A stretch of DNA of 64,000 nucleotides, from contig DASVDE010000029.1 of the NCBI GenBank assembly GCA_036381235.1, positions 1 to 64,000 of the forward strand. The letters are read 5' to 3'. The stretch is from DASVDE01 sp036381235. GTDB taxonomy: Bacteria; Actinomycetota; Thermoleophilia; Solirubrobacterales; 70-9. Below, piece after piece: positions 27,037 to 37,083 of the stretch; the stretch's first letter is position 1; each line of letters starts with the position of its first letter. The notes under the pieces were generated by a model. That model had not been told where the DNA came from. It did not search any database and saw only the letters and a list, made by a program, of their open reading frames with translations. The translations under genes were made by a program, and so were the position numbers.

Positions 27037-29925
27037 CTAGGCGAGGTGAGATCCATACCTGCGCTTGCGCTCCTTGAAGGCCTCCTTGCCGCCTTCCATG
27101 ATCTTGATTACCGCGTCGATGATCGGATCCTCATCGATGTTTCCGGTCTCTTCCAGTTCTGCAGACCGGTCGCCAAGAGCCTTCAGCACGATCACCTGCT
27201 CGGCGTCACCGCCAACAACTATGTTGGGGTTGTGGGTGGTGACGATGATCTGGCGACGCTCCTTGAGGCGCGCGAGGATTGAGGAAAGCGTGTTGCCGAC
27301 CATGCGATTGTCCAGGTTGTCTTCGGGCTGATCGATGATTAGCGGCGCCGTGTCGGAGAGGGCGATCAATGGCAGCATCGCGCTGGAGCGTCCGCCCGGG
27401 GACAGTTTGTCAACGGGCTCTCCGTCGGAGTAGATGCGAACAACGTCGTCGACCGGTTGTTCCTGGAGCTGGAGGAGCTCTGTGAGGGCTGGCTGCACTA
27501 GGGTCAAGTCGGCTTCCTCGTCGTGCACGAATGGGGCGAGCGCTTCGACGAGGCGCTTGGCCTGGATTTCGCTGAGACCGTCGCTCGACCCGGTCATACT
27601 CTCGGGAGTCCCCGCGAGTATCGCCCAGGCTGTCTGCACTGGGGACTTGCGAGCAAGGCGCTCAGGTAGCTCCTGTGCGCGCCACTGCCCGGCCCTCTCT
27701 TGAGAGAGGAAGCCGCCAGCGAAGAAGGCTTCAAGCCCAGCGCGATCAGCATCCTCCTCAACGAGAATCGAGACGACTGGGCCGCCGGAGCCGATATCGG
27801 CGAGTTCGTTTGTCAAGGTCTCGGCGATCTCGCGGCGGACGGTTGCGATCTCCTTGCGCACTTTGCGCAGGCTGTCGAGCAGCTCAGCCCGCGCTACGAG
27901 CTGGCGGTCGAACTCCTCGTAAGAGCTTAGGTAGCGTTCCCTCAGCGCCCTTGCTTCTTCATATCGCCGGCGCGCCTCTTCCCGCTGTTGACTTTGAATC
28001 GCGACGCTGGCGTCGGCCTCGGTCTCCTGCCGGAGCCTCTCCTCGATGTCATCTCGCTGGCGGCGCTCGGCCTCCAAGCGTGGCGCGAGCTTTGCCTTGC
28101 GGTCTTCGAGGGCCAGTCGCAGGGCCGCGATTCCCCCCTCGACCTCTTTGCGTAGCCCATCGAGATCGAGCCCGGCTGACACATCATCAATCCACCAGGA
28201 ACTGAGGTCTGGGGATAGATCCGCCGGGAGGGCATTGACGGCGCCGGGATCGATGGCTTTCAGCGCGTTGAGCAGACCATCGAGGTGGCGGTCGAGCGCG
28301 TCGAGCGAGTTGATTCGCTCGCGGGCCGAATCGAGGTTCACGAACAACTCGGCGACTTGCTCGGTGTTCATGCGCTCGAATCTCGCCCGCAGCTCGCTAT
28401 AGCGGCGTAGGACGCCACCGTTGTCCGCCAAGGCTCTTTGGAGGATCATCTCGCGGTTCGCCTCGATGTCCGCCCTGACCGCTCCGAGCTTTGCATCGAG
28501 CTCCGGGTACTTGTCTGAAAGGCGATCGACGACCATCCGCTGCAGGCGGGGGTCACGGCCGAGGGTCTCAAGCTCGCCCCAACTGAAGATCAGGGCTGGG
28601 TAGGTTCTGGATATTGCGTCCGCCCCGACTTGGCAATCCGAGCCGTCGAGCGTCAGCGCGCTTGTTGTGCAGTCGCTCTCGCCGTCGTAGGTAGCGGAAA
28701 GCACGTGGCGCTCTCCCCCGGTCTCATAGATCAGCTCGATCTGCGTGTCGGCAAGGTTCGCGTCGCCGATGCCTAGAGCGAGCCCGGCGAATGAGCTCTT
28801 GGCGCCGAGCGAGCTCGAGCTCTCACGGAGCTGGCGCCGTTGCCCAAGCACGTAGCGCAGCGCCTCGATGACGGTGCTCTTCCCGCATCCCCGCGCGCCG
28901 ATGATGCAGTTGAGGTTTTCGTTGAAGGCGATCGTTAGCTCCCTGAACAGCCCGTTGTTGTCGGGGGAGCGGAGACGCATGCCGACCACGCGCGCCGTCG
29001 GGATGGCGGATAGCTCGTCCGCGAAACGCACCCGCGTATCGCGGAACCGGAGCGCGTCCTTGACGCAATCGAACTCGATTCGAGAAACCTTCAGGTGGGT
29101 GAAGGCCTCCTCCCTGGCGAACGACTCCACTGTGTGGAAGTCCGACTGTGCGACGCAGGCGACGGTATGGGTGCGCCCGTCGGAGGTCGCGAAGTTTCCG
29201 TAGTGCCCGCTATCGTCGCTGTCGCGCACTTCCACCGCGGTTGGCGCAGCGTCGACCAGGAAGTCCCAATACATGTCGGAGATGTCCCTCTCGACCTCCT
29301 TGCCATCGGAGTCGATAGCGAACATTTCGACGGTGTCACCGATCATGCGGCGTACGTAGGAGCGGTGACCGCGGGACTGCTCATCGGCATGGGCGAAGAT
29401 CAGGATTCCACCGTTCGTGGTCAGATCGCTGCTGAACTCGGCTAGGTCGCGGATGACGATTTCTTCGCTCCCATTACGCTCAGCCTCCCCGGGGAGCTGC
29501 TGGTTGTGAAAAAGCCGGGCGACCACGTCCGGTGGGGTGCCCGGCGCGAAGCCGACGAGGAAATGGATTCGGGCGCCGTGGCCGGGGTCCGTCCGACAGC
29601 TGACCTCCATACCGGGGAAGACGGTGATGTCTTCGCGGGTCTGAGCCCGCCTCGCCAGATCGCAGGCGTAGGCGCACTTCATATGGTCTGTGATCACGAC
29701 CAGTTCAAGACCGGCGGCGGCGAGGCGGTCGAGAAAGGCGTCTTGGCCCTCCTCACCCTCGAACTGAGAGCGGTCGTTCGCTGTAGGGTCGCCGTCCCTG
29801 CCCCAGTCGTAGCTGTCGATCGAGTGGACATGGAAGGCAGCCGGTATGAACCGCGCGGTCTTTGCCAGTTGTGCCTCGAGTTCCTGCTGCAGCGATCTGT
29901 ACGGCTCGTCGGTCAACCCCGACAT
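27037..29925 (-). CDS. PHP-domain plus SMC-like ATPase (TrlF/Ppl-type defence protein)
   Basis: The 962-aa protein has an N-terminal PHP phosphoesterase with AFHVHSIDSYD (His32/His34), VVITDHMK, VFPGMEVSCR, IFAHADE and AQSDFH metal ligands. An SMC/RecN-like ATPase follows: CIIGARGCGKSTVIEALRYVLG (near residue 345), a long coiled coil (about 440-740) and the C-terminal signature with DNLDNRMVG and VTTHNPNIVV. NCBI calls this layout TrlF family; a one-gene PHP-ATPase called Ppl is reported as antiphage. It is divergent from the TerB operon over a 234-nt region. All visible active-site motifs are intact. Confidence 0.85.
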   Translation of the reverse strand: MSGLTDEPYRSLQQELEAQLAKTARFIPAAFHVHSIDSYDWGRDGDPTANDRSQFEGEEGQDAFLDRLAAAGLELVVITDHMKCAYACDLARRAQTREDITVFPGMEVSCRTDPGHGARIHFLVGFAPGTPPDVVARLFHNQQLPGEAERNGSEEIVIRDLAEFSSDLTTNGGILIFAHADEQSRGHRSYVRRMIGDTVEMFAIDSDGKEVERDISDMYWDFLVDAAPTAVEVRDSDDSGHYGNFATSDGRTHTVACVAQSDFHTVESFAREEAFTHLKVSRIEFDCVKDALRFRDTRVRFADELSAIPTARVVGMRLRSPDNNGLFRELTIAFNENLNCIIGARGCGKSTVIEALRYVLGQRRQLRESSSSLGAKSSFAGLALGIGDANLADTQIELIYETGGERHVLSATYDGESDCTTSALTLDGSDCQVGADAISRTYPALIFSWGELETLGRDPRLQRMVVDRLSDKYPELDAKLGAVRADIEANREMILQRALADNGGVLRRYSELRARFERMNTEQVAELFVNLDSARERINSLDALDRHLDGLLNALKAIDPGAVNALPADLSPDLSSWWIDDVSAGLDLDGLRKEVEGGIAALRLALEDRKAKLAPRLEAERRQRDDIEERLRQETEADASVAIQSQQREEARRRYEEARALRERYLSSYEEFDRQLVARAELLDSLRKVRKEIATVRREIAETLTNELADIGSGGPVVSILVEEDADRAGLEAFFAGGFLSQERAGQWRAQELPERLARKSPVQTAWAILAGTPESMTGSSDGLSEIQAKRLVEALAPFVHDEEADLTLVQPALTELLQLQEQPVDDVVRIYSDGEPVDKLSPGGRSSAMLPLIALSDTAPLIIDQPEDNLDNRMVGNTLSSILARLKERRQIIVTTHNPNIVVGGDAEQVIVLKALGDRSAELEETGNIDEDPIIDAVIKIMEGGKEAFKERKRRYGSHLA

Positions 29926-30159
29926 CCTGACTGATCAGCGGGAATCAAGCGGGATCGCTGTGAAGCGCTTTGCCTTCCAAGAACAATCGACTTCGCTTAG
30001 GGTAACGGCGACGGGATGCCACCCACCAGTAGGGAAGGGCTGACGATTATCTTCTTTGCCCGCGCCACCTTTTCAACCTTCCTCTTTTCATGGGTCTCAT
30101 GCATGACGTGAGGATTGCTAGGAAGGCAGTGGCAGGCGCTGTCGGAGAGGGGAACGTTG
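29926..30159. promoter_or_regulatory. shared divergent control region of two defence genes
   Basis: The 234-nt region separates the PHP-ATPase gene (minus) from the TerB gene (plus). It is richer in A and T than its flanks, with pyrimidine tracts near 30070-30090. It must hold both promoters. I see no clear palindrome and no coding frame with family features. Confidence 0.4.
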
Positions 30160-32268
30160 ATGGGGCTACTTGACCGAATGATGGCGGGCGCCGTCCGGCA
30201 CAATGGCACCGAAGCTGAGTGCTGGGTCGGCCCCGAGCAGGTCGTTGAGGTTGCCGGCAGGACGATTCCCGGCGGGCTCTTCTATTTGGGCAGCGGCCTG
30301 AAGCCTGCGATCAACGAATACTGGCTCGACGTCGAGCCAGCCTTGATTGACCCGACACTACGTGTGGCCGCAAGGCCAACACACGCTCCCGCTCGTGGAT
30401 TCGCGCTCTCCTATGCGGATTTAGGGACTGGCAACCGCGCCGCGTACCTTGAGTGGCTGGCCGGCGATCGTCGCTTGGCTGACGCTGGCGCTTTTTTCCA
30501 TCTCTACCTCGCCGGGCTTGAGCGTCGGCTTTTTGTCGGTCAGCAACTCGCCACCGATCCCGCGGCCGAGTGGCACGCGATCTACGGCGAGCTTGACCGA
30601 TTGCGCTCGGAGGCGGGAAACGGTGACTACCAGAGCGAATATCGGGTCAGCAAATTTGCTGGCTACCTCGAAACCCTCATGGTGGCGCATGGGACCATGA
30701 GACTTGAGCCACCTCGTGAGCGCAAGGGCTGGGAGTTGCCTGGTGCCTTGCGGATTCAGTTTGGGCGCCTCGCTCACGAAGGCAAGCCGTTGCCGGCTGA
30801 GTGGGCGTTGAGCTGGGCGCTGACCAGCCCCGAGGCCTACCTGCGCACCCCCGCCCAGCGCCTCCCACAGGAGTTCGAGGAGCTTTTTGTGTTCCGCTAT
30901 CGAGAACGTTTCGGGGAGGGCATGGACCTGCCTACCAGCGGGCCACAGATCAAGATCGAGTATCGGACTCTTAACTACGGACTTCCGGACGCGGCGCACT
31001 CGGTCGGGCTACCCGATGTGGTGGAAGCCCCGCAGGTTGATGACACCCTGCGCGAACTGGGGCATTCCTGCTGCGATGAACTCGATGCCCTCAGCCGCTG
31101 GCTGGGCCGCAATCCTGATGACCGCGACAGCTTCAAGGCCGCCGCCCTCCTGCCCGTTCCCTTGTTGCATGAGACTGAATCCGAGGAACTGGTCGCTCTC
31201 CGGACCCTGCTCGAAGAGGCCTCAAGCACCGCGGCTCCCTGGGTCTTCGACCCCGCCCCCCTGATAAAACTTTGGTCCCCTGGTAGCGAAAAGCTGCCAA
31301 AAAAGGAGGCGGTGATCGCCTCGCAGCTGCTCGAAAAGCTCGGTTACGGGATCGAGCCCGACCCACGCTTCGGTGCTCCCTCGCTTTTACCGGGGATGGA
31401 GGCGATCCTCTTCGAGATCCACGAAGGCGACCCACGCGCGCCCTCTCCCGCCTACGCGGTGGCCAGCCTGCTCCTGCACCTGCTCGCAGCGGTAGCTGCC
31501 GCCGACGGCACGATAAGTCCCGTCGAGGAGGAGGTGCTCGAGTCTCAGATCCACGGGGTCGAGGAGCTCTACGAGGGCGAACGCAATCGCCTCCATGCCC
31601 ACACCCAGTGGCTGACTCGCTCAAAGCCGAAGTTCGCCGGTCTGCGCAAGAAGCTGAAACCGCTCGACAATGCCCAGCGCGAGGCGATCGGCAAGAGCGT
31701 GATCGCCCTCGCTGCGGCCGACGGCGAGGTGGCGCCGGGAGAGGTCGAGACGCTCGGCAAGGTCTTCGATTTGCTCGACCTTGACCCCGACAGCGTCTTC
31801 TCTGAGTTGCACGCCGCGAGCTCCGGCTCGGCCTCAGGGCCGGTGGTCGTCCGCGAGGCTCGGACGCCGTCGGAGGGTTACGCGATTCCTCTCGAACCAT
31901 CGCACGGCCTCGACCGCGCGGCGATCGACGAGAAGATCGAAGAAACCGCCCTTGTCGCTTCGCTGCTCGCCGGGATTTTCGAGGAGTCGGAAGAGACGCC
32001 CAAAGTCGAGGCTGAGCCGGTCATTCCCGAGCCGGCGGGGTCCGCCGGCCTCAGCCCCTCTCATCTCAAGTTCGCCAGGGAGCTCGCCAGCCAGCGGTCA
32101 TGGTCGCGCCTTGAGGCTGAAACGCTCGCGGACCGCTGCGAAATGATGATCGACGGCGCCCTGGAGGCCGTAAACGACGCCGCCTTCGAACTCTGCGACG
32201 CGCCATTCGCGGAGGGAGATGACCCCATCGAAATCGACGAAGAGGTTGCAAAGGAGATGTTGGCATGA
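30160..32268 (+). CDS. TerB_N/TerB/TerB_C domain protein (Shango SngA-like)
   Basis: The 702-aa protein has an N-terminal TerB_N-like part (GGLFYLGSGLKP, about residues 40-190), a central helical region, a TerB domain (LLHLLAAVAAADGTISPVEEEVLESQI, then AIGKSVIALAAADGEVAPGEVETLGKVF) and a TerB_C-like end. The two AADG-E motifs are acidic metal-binding loops of tellurite-resistance TerB. Such a protein encoded with an ATPase and a helicase defines the Shango antiphage system. The frame opens at a TTG at 30115, but ATG 30160 after GGAGAGGGG is better. Its stop overlaps the ATPase start as ATGA. Confidence 0.8.
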   Translation: MGLLDRMMAGAVRHNGTEAECWVGPEQVVEVAGRTIPGGLFYLGSGLKPAINEYWLDVEPALIDPTLRVAARPTHAPARGFALSYADLGTGNRAAYLEWLAGDRRLADAGAFFHLYLAGLERRLFVGQQLATDPAAEWHAIYGELDRLRSEAGNGDYQSEYRVSKFAGYLETLMVAHGTMRLEPPRERKGWELPGALRIQFGRLAHEGKPLPAEWALSWALTSPEAYLRTPAQRLPQEFEELFVFRYRERFGEGMDLPTSGPQIKIEYRTLNYGLPDAAHSVGLPDVVEAPQVDDTLRELGHSCCDELDALSRWLGRNPDDRDSFKAAALLPVPLLHETESEELVALRTLLEEASSTAAPWVFDPAPLIKLWSPGSEKLPKKEAVIASQLLEKLGYGIEPDPRFGAPSLLPGMEAILFEIHEGDPRAPSPAYAVASLLLHLLAAVAAADGTISPVEEEVLESQIHGVEELYEGERNRLHAHTQWLTRSKPKFAGLRKKLKPLDNAQREAIGKSVIALAAADGEVAPGEVETLGKVFDLLDLDPDSVFSELHAASSGSASGPVVVREARTPSEGYAIPLEPSHGLDRAAIDEKIEETALVASLLAGIFEESEETPKVEAEPVIPEPAGSAGLSPSHLKFARELASQRSWSRLEAETLADRCEMMIDGALEAVNDAAFELCDAPFAEGDDPIEIDEEVAKEMLA

Positions 32269-33587
32269 GCCCGAGCGAGAAGATCAGGCCCCGTGAGCGC
32301 GACGCGATCCTGCAGTCACTGGGTGCCGGAATCGTGCCAAGGGTAGGCCAGCAGCACATCCAAGTCGGTCGCGCCAACGAGGTCCAGGCATTGGTCACAG
32401 ACATCGACAGGATCGCCGAAAACGGCTCGGCGATTCGCTTTGTGATCGGCGAATACGGCTCCGGCAAGACCTTCTTCCTGCAGCTGATTCGGTCCGTGGC
32501 GATGGAAAAGCGATTGGTCACCGCGCACGCCGACCTGACCCCCGATCGCCGACTGCACGCCACTGGTGGCCAAGCCCGAGCCCTCTATGCAGAGTTGATG
32601 AACAACCTCTCGACTCGTTCAAAGCCCGAGGGTGGCGCGATGCCGAGCATCGTCGAACGCTTCGTCTCTACCGCCCTCTTGGATGCCAGAAACCGTGGGC
32701 TGTCTGCCCAAACTGTGCTCAACGAGAGACTCGCCAGCCTGCACGAAATGGTCGGCGGCTACGACTTCGCGCAGGTGGTCGCCGCCTACTGCCAGGGTCA
32801 CGAGAGCGCCAATGAGGATCTGCAATCCAATGCGATCCGCTGGCTCCGAGGCGAGTTCGCGACCAAAACCGAGGCTCGCCAGGCGCTTGGGGTCCGAACG
32901 ATTGTCGACGACTCCAACGTCTACGACCAGCTCAAGCTGATGGCGCGCTTCGTGCAGCTCGCCGACTACGCCGGCCTCTTCATCTGCCTCGACGAGCTTG
33001 TCAATATCTACAAGCTCGCCAGCTCTCAGGCCCGCAAGTCAAACTACGAGCAGATCCTTCGGATCCTCAACGACACCCTGACTGGCGGCGACGGGGTCGG
33101 GTTCCTAATGGGTGGCACCCCCGACTTCCTGATGGACACCCGTAAGGGCCTCTACAGCTATGAGGCGTTGCAGAGCAGGCTCGCCGAAAACCAGTTTGCC
33201 CGGGACGGCGTTGTGGACTACTCCGGCCCAGTTCTGCGCCTCGCCAACCTCAGCCCCGAAGACATGTTCGTGTTGCTACAGAACATCCGCAATGTTCAGG
33301 CCAGCGGCAATTCTGAGAATTACGTGATCTCCGACGAGGGGATCGAGGCCTTCATGAAGCACTGCTCCGAGAAAGTCGGCGAGGCCCACTTCCGAACCCC
33401 GCGCAGCAGCGTCAAGGCGTTCGTCAACCTGCTTGCTGTGGTCGAGCAGAACCCCGGAGTCAGCTGGTCGGACATCGTTGGCGATGTCAACCTTGAGGAG
33501 GAGAGAAACCCGGACCTGCAGCCCCTCGACTCCGAGGGCGACGAGAACCCGAACTCCGATGACGAGCTCGCCTCCTTCCGGATCTGA
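32265..33587 (+). CDS. DUF2791 P-loop ATPase (BrxD/SngB-like)
   Basis: The 440-aa protein matches the DUF2791/BREX ATP-binding family. Walker A is VIGEYGSGKTFFLQL (near residue 60), Walker B is LFICLDELVNIYK (near 240), and the sensor region includes GFLMGGTPDFLMDTRKGLYSYEALQSRL. A C-terminal winged-helix-like part ends in an acidic tail. In BREX type 2 it works with a helicase; with TerB and helicase genes it fits Shango. The ATG overlaps the TerB stop. Its end overlaps the helicase start by 29 nt. Confidence 0.86.
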   Translation: MSPSEKIRPRERDAILQSLGAGIVPRVGQQHIQVGRANEVQALVTDIDRIAENGSAIRFVIGEYGSGKTFFLQLIRSVAMEKRLVTAHADLTPDRRLHATGGQARALYAELMNNLSTRSKPEGGAMPSIVERFVSTALLDARNRGLSAQTVLNERLASLHEMVGGYDFAQVVAAYCQGHESANEDLQSNAIRWLRGEFATKTEARQALGVRTIVDDSNVYDQLKLMARFVQLADYAGLFICLDELVNIYKLASSQARKSNYEQILRILNDTLTGGDGVGFLMGGTPDFLMDTRKGLYSYEALQSRLAENQFARDGVVDYSGPVLRLANLSPEDMFVLLQNIRNVQASGNSENYVISDEGIEAFMKHCSEKVGEAHFRTPRSSVKAFVNLLAVVEQNPGVSWSDIVGDVNLEEERNPDLQPLDSEGDENPNSDDELASFRI

Positions 33588-36500
33588 GGCGGGCGCCTCG
33601 CCGTCGTCTTCGTTCGAGCAGCTCGACGAAGGGGTACAGCGCTGGATCTACCGGCGCCAGTGGCAGCGCCTACGCGACATCCAGGAGGAGGCGATCCCGC
33701 TGATCCTGCGCCAAGAGAGAGACCTGATCGTTGCTGCCGCAACGGCTGCCGGCAAGACCGAGGCGGCCTTCTTGCCGATCTGCTCGAACCTCGCCTCTGA
33801 TCCGGTTGCCGAGGGTCTCGGTGCTCTGTACATCAGTCCGCTGAAGGCGCTTATCAATGACCAGGCTCAGCGGCTTGACACCCTCTGCGAAGCCGCGGAC
33901 ATCGAGCTGAATAGCTGGCACGGAGACATCCCTGCCAAGGTGAAGCGCGAGGTGCGCAAGCGGCCTCGCGGCATCCTGCTGATCACCCCGGAGTCGTTGG
34001 AGTCGATTTTTGTCAACCACGGGACCAGCGCGGCCACTCTCTTCGGTTCCCTGCGCTACGTCGTCATCGACGAACTCCACTCATTCATCGGGTCAGAGCG
34101 AGGTCGACAGCTGCAGTCGATCCTGCACCGAATCGAGCTTTCTGGCCGCTGTAGTTCAATGCGAGTTGGACTCAGTGCCACGCTTGGCGACATGGCCACC
34201 GCCGCAGAGTTCATGCGACCTGGCTCGGGCGATGCGGTACGGCTGATCGACTCGCACGAAGATCCCCGCGAATTGCGCGTGCAGCTGCGGGGATACCTCG
34301 CAAGGAAGCCGGAGGAGGAGCCCGTTGAAGGCGATGGGGAGGACTCCGAGGGCTTGGCCGAGTCCAAGCAGCATGAAATCGCCGCGCACCTCTACGGGCA
34401 CTTCCGCGGCACCGACAATCTGGTCTTCGCTAACTCGCGGGAGAACGTCGAGAAATTCGCCGACATCTTGCGGCATCGATGCGAGCAGGAGCGGGTGCCG
34501 ACTGAGTTCTGGCCCCACCACGGCAACCTCTCCAAAGCTCTACGTGAGGACGTCGAGGAAATGCTGCGCGAGCCTTCGAAACCGACAACCGCGATCTGCA
34601 CTTCGACGCTTGAACTTGGGATCGACGTTGGCAGCGTCAAGTGCATCGGCCAGATCGACCCACCATTCTCGGCCGCTGCCCTTCGCCAGCGGCTCGGCCG
34701 CTGTGGCCGTAAACCAGAGGATCCCTCGATCCTGCGCATGTATGTAACCGAGAGCGAACTCGACCCGGGAGTCTGGCCGGGGGACGCGCTGCGCGAGGGT
34801 CTAGTCCAGTCGATTGCGGTCGTCGAGGCGTTGGTCGAGGGTTGGTTTGAGGCGCCAATCGACGGTGCCCTTCACCTCTCTACCTTGGTCCAACAGGTGC
34901 TCTCGGTTATAGCTCAGCACGGGGGCGCCCGCGCTGACGAGATCTGGACTGTGCTCTGCGGCAGCGGCCCCTTTGATCTCGACCGCGCCTCCTTTGCGCA
35001 GCTACTTCGCGGACTCGCCGAACGAGACGTAATCCAGCAGGCCGGCGACGAAGACCTGATGCTCAGCCCGCGCGGTGACCAGATTGTCGGCCACTACAGC
35101 TTCTATACCGCCTTCCGCACTACCGAGGAGTACCGCTTGATCGCTGATGGCGAGGAGCTCGGGTCGTTGCCAGTCAGCTCACCTCTAACCGAGGACTCCT
35201 TCGTGATCTTCGGTGGCCGCCGCTGGCGGGTCGTCGAGGTGGACAACGATCGCAAGGTGATCGTCGTGGTCGCCGCCAAAGCGGGCCGGGTGCCCCGCTT
35301 TTTGGGTGCCGGGGGAGAGATCCACGATGGGATTCGCAAGAGGATGAAAGCCATCTATGAATCGCGCGCCGAGCCTACCTTCCTAGACTCCAAGGCGCTG
35401 ACCCTGCTCGAACAGGGCCGACGAGGGTTCAAGGAGCTCGACCTCTCCCGCAAGGCGATCGTCGGATTCGATGGCGGCTCGGCCTACTTCCCTTGGGCGG
35501 GGGACCGCGTGATGGCGACCCTGGCACTTGGCATCGGCTCGGCGGGCCACCATGTTTACGCCGAGGGGCTGATGCTGGTCGCTCCACAAACTCCTACCGA
35601 GGAACTACATCAGATTCTGATTGATGTATTCGGCCCCGGTGAGGAGCCTGATCCGATCGCGCTGGCGGGTGGGGTTCGCAACCTAGAAACCGAGAAGCAC
35701 CACTGGCTGGTCGACCCCAATCTACTGATCCGCGACTGCGCGATTGCGCGTCTTGACATCGAAGGGGCAAAGGGGGTTGTTACTGAGATACCTAGCAACT
35801 CAACTACGGCATCCAGGCTGAGTGTTCCTGGGACCGAGTTTGTGGTGATCGATTGTGAGACGACCGGTCTGCACCCGAGCGCACATCATCGGATCATCGA
35901 GCTGGCGATGATCACCGTCAACGAGCAGGGTGAGTCGCTCGATCGATGGTGCAGTCTGCTGCGCCCCGAACGCGACCTCGGTCCGACTGAAGTTCACGGC
36001 ATACGCGCCCGAGAGGTTCTCGAAGCGCCGAGCTTTGATGAGGTGCTGGGAGAAGTGATCGACCGGATCGCAGGACGAGTCGTAGTCGCCCACAACGCCC
36101 GCTTCGACAAGGCTTTCCTTGAGCACGAACTAAAGCGCAGCGGGGTCGAGGTCGATCCGCTGCCCACGATCTGCACGATGGACCTAGCCTCCCGTTTGAA
36201 TATAGGGGGTGCCCGGCGCAGGCTGGCCGATTGCTGCGACGCTCTCGAGGTCCACGCTGGCCCTGCCCACACCGCACTTGGTGACGCCGAGGCGAGTAAG
36301 GCAATCCTAGTCAGGTACTTGCAGATGCATGGGTCGAGCACGGTTTCCTTGATCGACGGGCGGGTGCAGGCGGCAGAATCGTGGCCTCGCAGCGATCAGC
36401 GTGCCACGCCCAAGGAGCGCTCTCCCGCCTTCTCCGAGGAGCAACAGCAGGAACAAGGCTCACTATCGGCGCTGATTGAGAGAGCCGGTCTACTGGACGG

Positions 36501-37083
36501 CGAGGAGGCGACCGACAACGAAGCGGCCTACTTAAATGTCCTAGAGCGCGCAATCGAGGATCGCCGCCTCGACCCCCAAGAGCAACAGGAAATGATCGCC
36601 ACTGCCGCGATGCTCGGTATCGGTGAGGAGCACATGCGGCGGCTTCACCACGACTACATCGCTCGACTCGTCAAAGTGGCCTGGCGCGATGGCGAGGTGA
36701 CCGCACGCGAGCGCGAGGACCTGTTCCTTGTTGCTGAGGCCCTCGGAGTCGCTGATGTCGCAGAGCGCCTACGGCGAAAAGAATCAGGTGTGGTCGGCTT
36801 CGACGAGGTAGAGCGAGACCAGAGTTTGGCTGGTAAGAGCGTCTGTTTTACCGGTGCCTTGGTATGCCGTCACGAAGGGCAGTTGGTGACGAGGGAGCTG
36901 GCCACCCAGCTGGCGGCGAGCGCCGGTCTTACAGTCCTCCCACGGGTAACCAAGAAGCTCGACCTTCTGGTAGTCGCTGACCCCGACTCGATGTCAGGCA
37001 AAACCCGCAAAGCCCGCGAGTACGGGGTCAGGGTAATTGCTGAAACTGCCTTCTGGGAGATGATTGGGGTCGAAGTCTCGTGA
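33559..37083 (+). CDS. Lhr-like DEAD/DEAH helicase fused to DnaQ exonuclease, helical domain and BRCT
   Basis: The 1174-aa protein starts with an Lhr/BrxHI-like SF2 helicase: AAATAAGKTEAAFLP (near residue 62), ISPLKALINDQ, VIDELHSFIG, GLSATLGD, STLELGIDVG and LRQRLGRCGRK. A DEDD exonuclease follows at about 755-925 (VVIDCETTGLH, VVAHNARFDKAF, HTALGDAEASK). Next is a helical TerB-like stretch (about 970-1070, AYLNVLERAIEDRRLDPQEQ), then a BRCT domain (LAGKSVCFTGALVCRHEGQL, KKLDLLVVADPDS). ATG 33559 lies inside the end of the ATPase gene, and the stop overlaps the kinase start (GTGA). Shango helicases as I know them do not carry the exonuclease-BRCT part. Confidence 0.85.
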   Translation: MTSSPPSGSEAGASPSSSFEQLDEGVQRWIYRRQWQRLRDIQEEAIPLILRQERDLIVAAATAAGKTEAAFLPICSNLASDPVAEGLGALYISPLKALINDQAQRLDTLCEAADIELNSWHGDIPAKVKREVRKRPRGILLITPESLESIFVNHGTSAATLFGSLRYVVIDELHSFIGSERGRQLQSILHRIELSGRCSSMRVGLSATLGDMATAAEFMRPGSGDAVRLIDSHEDPRELRVQLRGYLARKPEEEPVEGDGEDSEGLAESKQHEIAAHLYGHFRGTDNLVFANSRENVEKFADILRHRCEQERVPTEFWPHHGNLSKALREDVEEMLREPSKPTTAICTSTLELGIDVGSVKCIGQIDPPFSAAALRQRLGRCGRKPEDPSILRMYVTESELDPGVWPGDALREGLVQSIAVVEALVEGWFEAPIDGALHLSTLVQQVLSVIAQHGGARADEIWTVLCGSGPFDLDRASFAQLLRGLAERDVIQQAGDEDLMLSPRGDQIVGHYSFYTAFRTTEEYRLIADGEELGSLPVSSPLTEDSFVIFGGRRWRVVEVDNDRKVIVVVAAKAGRVPRFLGAGGEIHDGIRKRMKAIYESRAEPTFLDSKALTLLEQGRRGFKELDLSRKAIVGFDGGSAYFPWAGDRVMATLALGIGSAGHHVYAEGLMLVAPQTPTEELHQILIDVFGPGEEPDPIALAGGVRNLETEKHHWLVDPNLLIRDCAIARLDIEGAKGVVTEIPSNSTTASRLSVPGTEFVVIDCETTGLHPSAHHRIIELAMITVNEQGESLDRWCSLLRPERDLGPTEVHGIRAREVLEAPSFDEVLGEVIDRIAGRVVVAHNARFDKAFLEHELKRSGVEVDPLPTICTMDLASRLNIGGARRRLADCCDALEVHAGPAHTALGDAEASKAILVRYLQMHGSSTVSLIDGRVQAAESWPRSDQRATPKERSPAFSEEQQQEQGSLSALIERAGLLDGEEATDNEAAYLNVLERAIEDRRLDPQEQQEMIATAAMLGIGEEHMRRLHHDYIARLVKVAWRDGEVTAREREDLFLVAEALGVADVAERLRRKESGVVGFDEVERDQSLAGKSVCFTGALVCRHEGQLVTRELATQLAASAGLTVLPRVTKKLDLLVVADPDSMSGKTRKAREYGVRVIAETAFWEMIGVEVS

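Noticed and set aside
26908..27282. plus-strand frame overlapping the end of the PHP-ATPase gene
   Set aside because: The second half is antisense to a clear gene, and the first half shows no family features or ribosome site.
30115..30159. TTG start 15 codons upstream for the TerB protein
   Set aside because: ATG 30160 has a purine-rich ribosome site, and the extra residues do not look like the TerB_N family.
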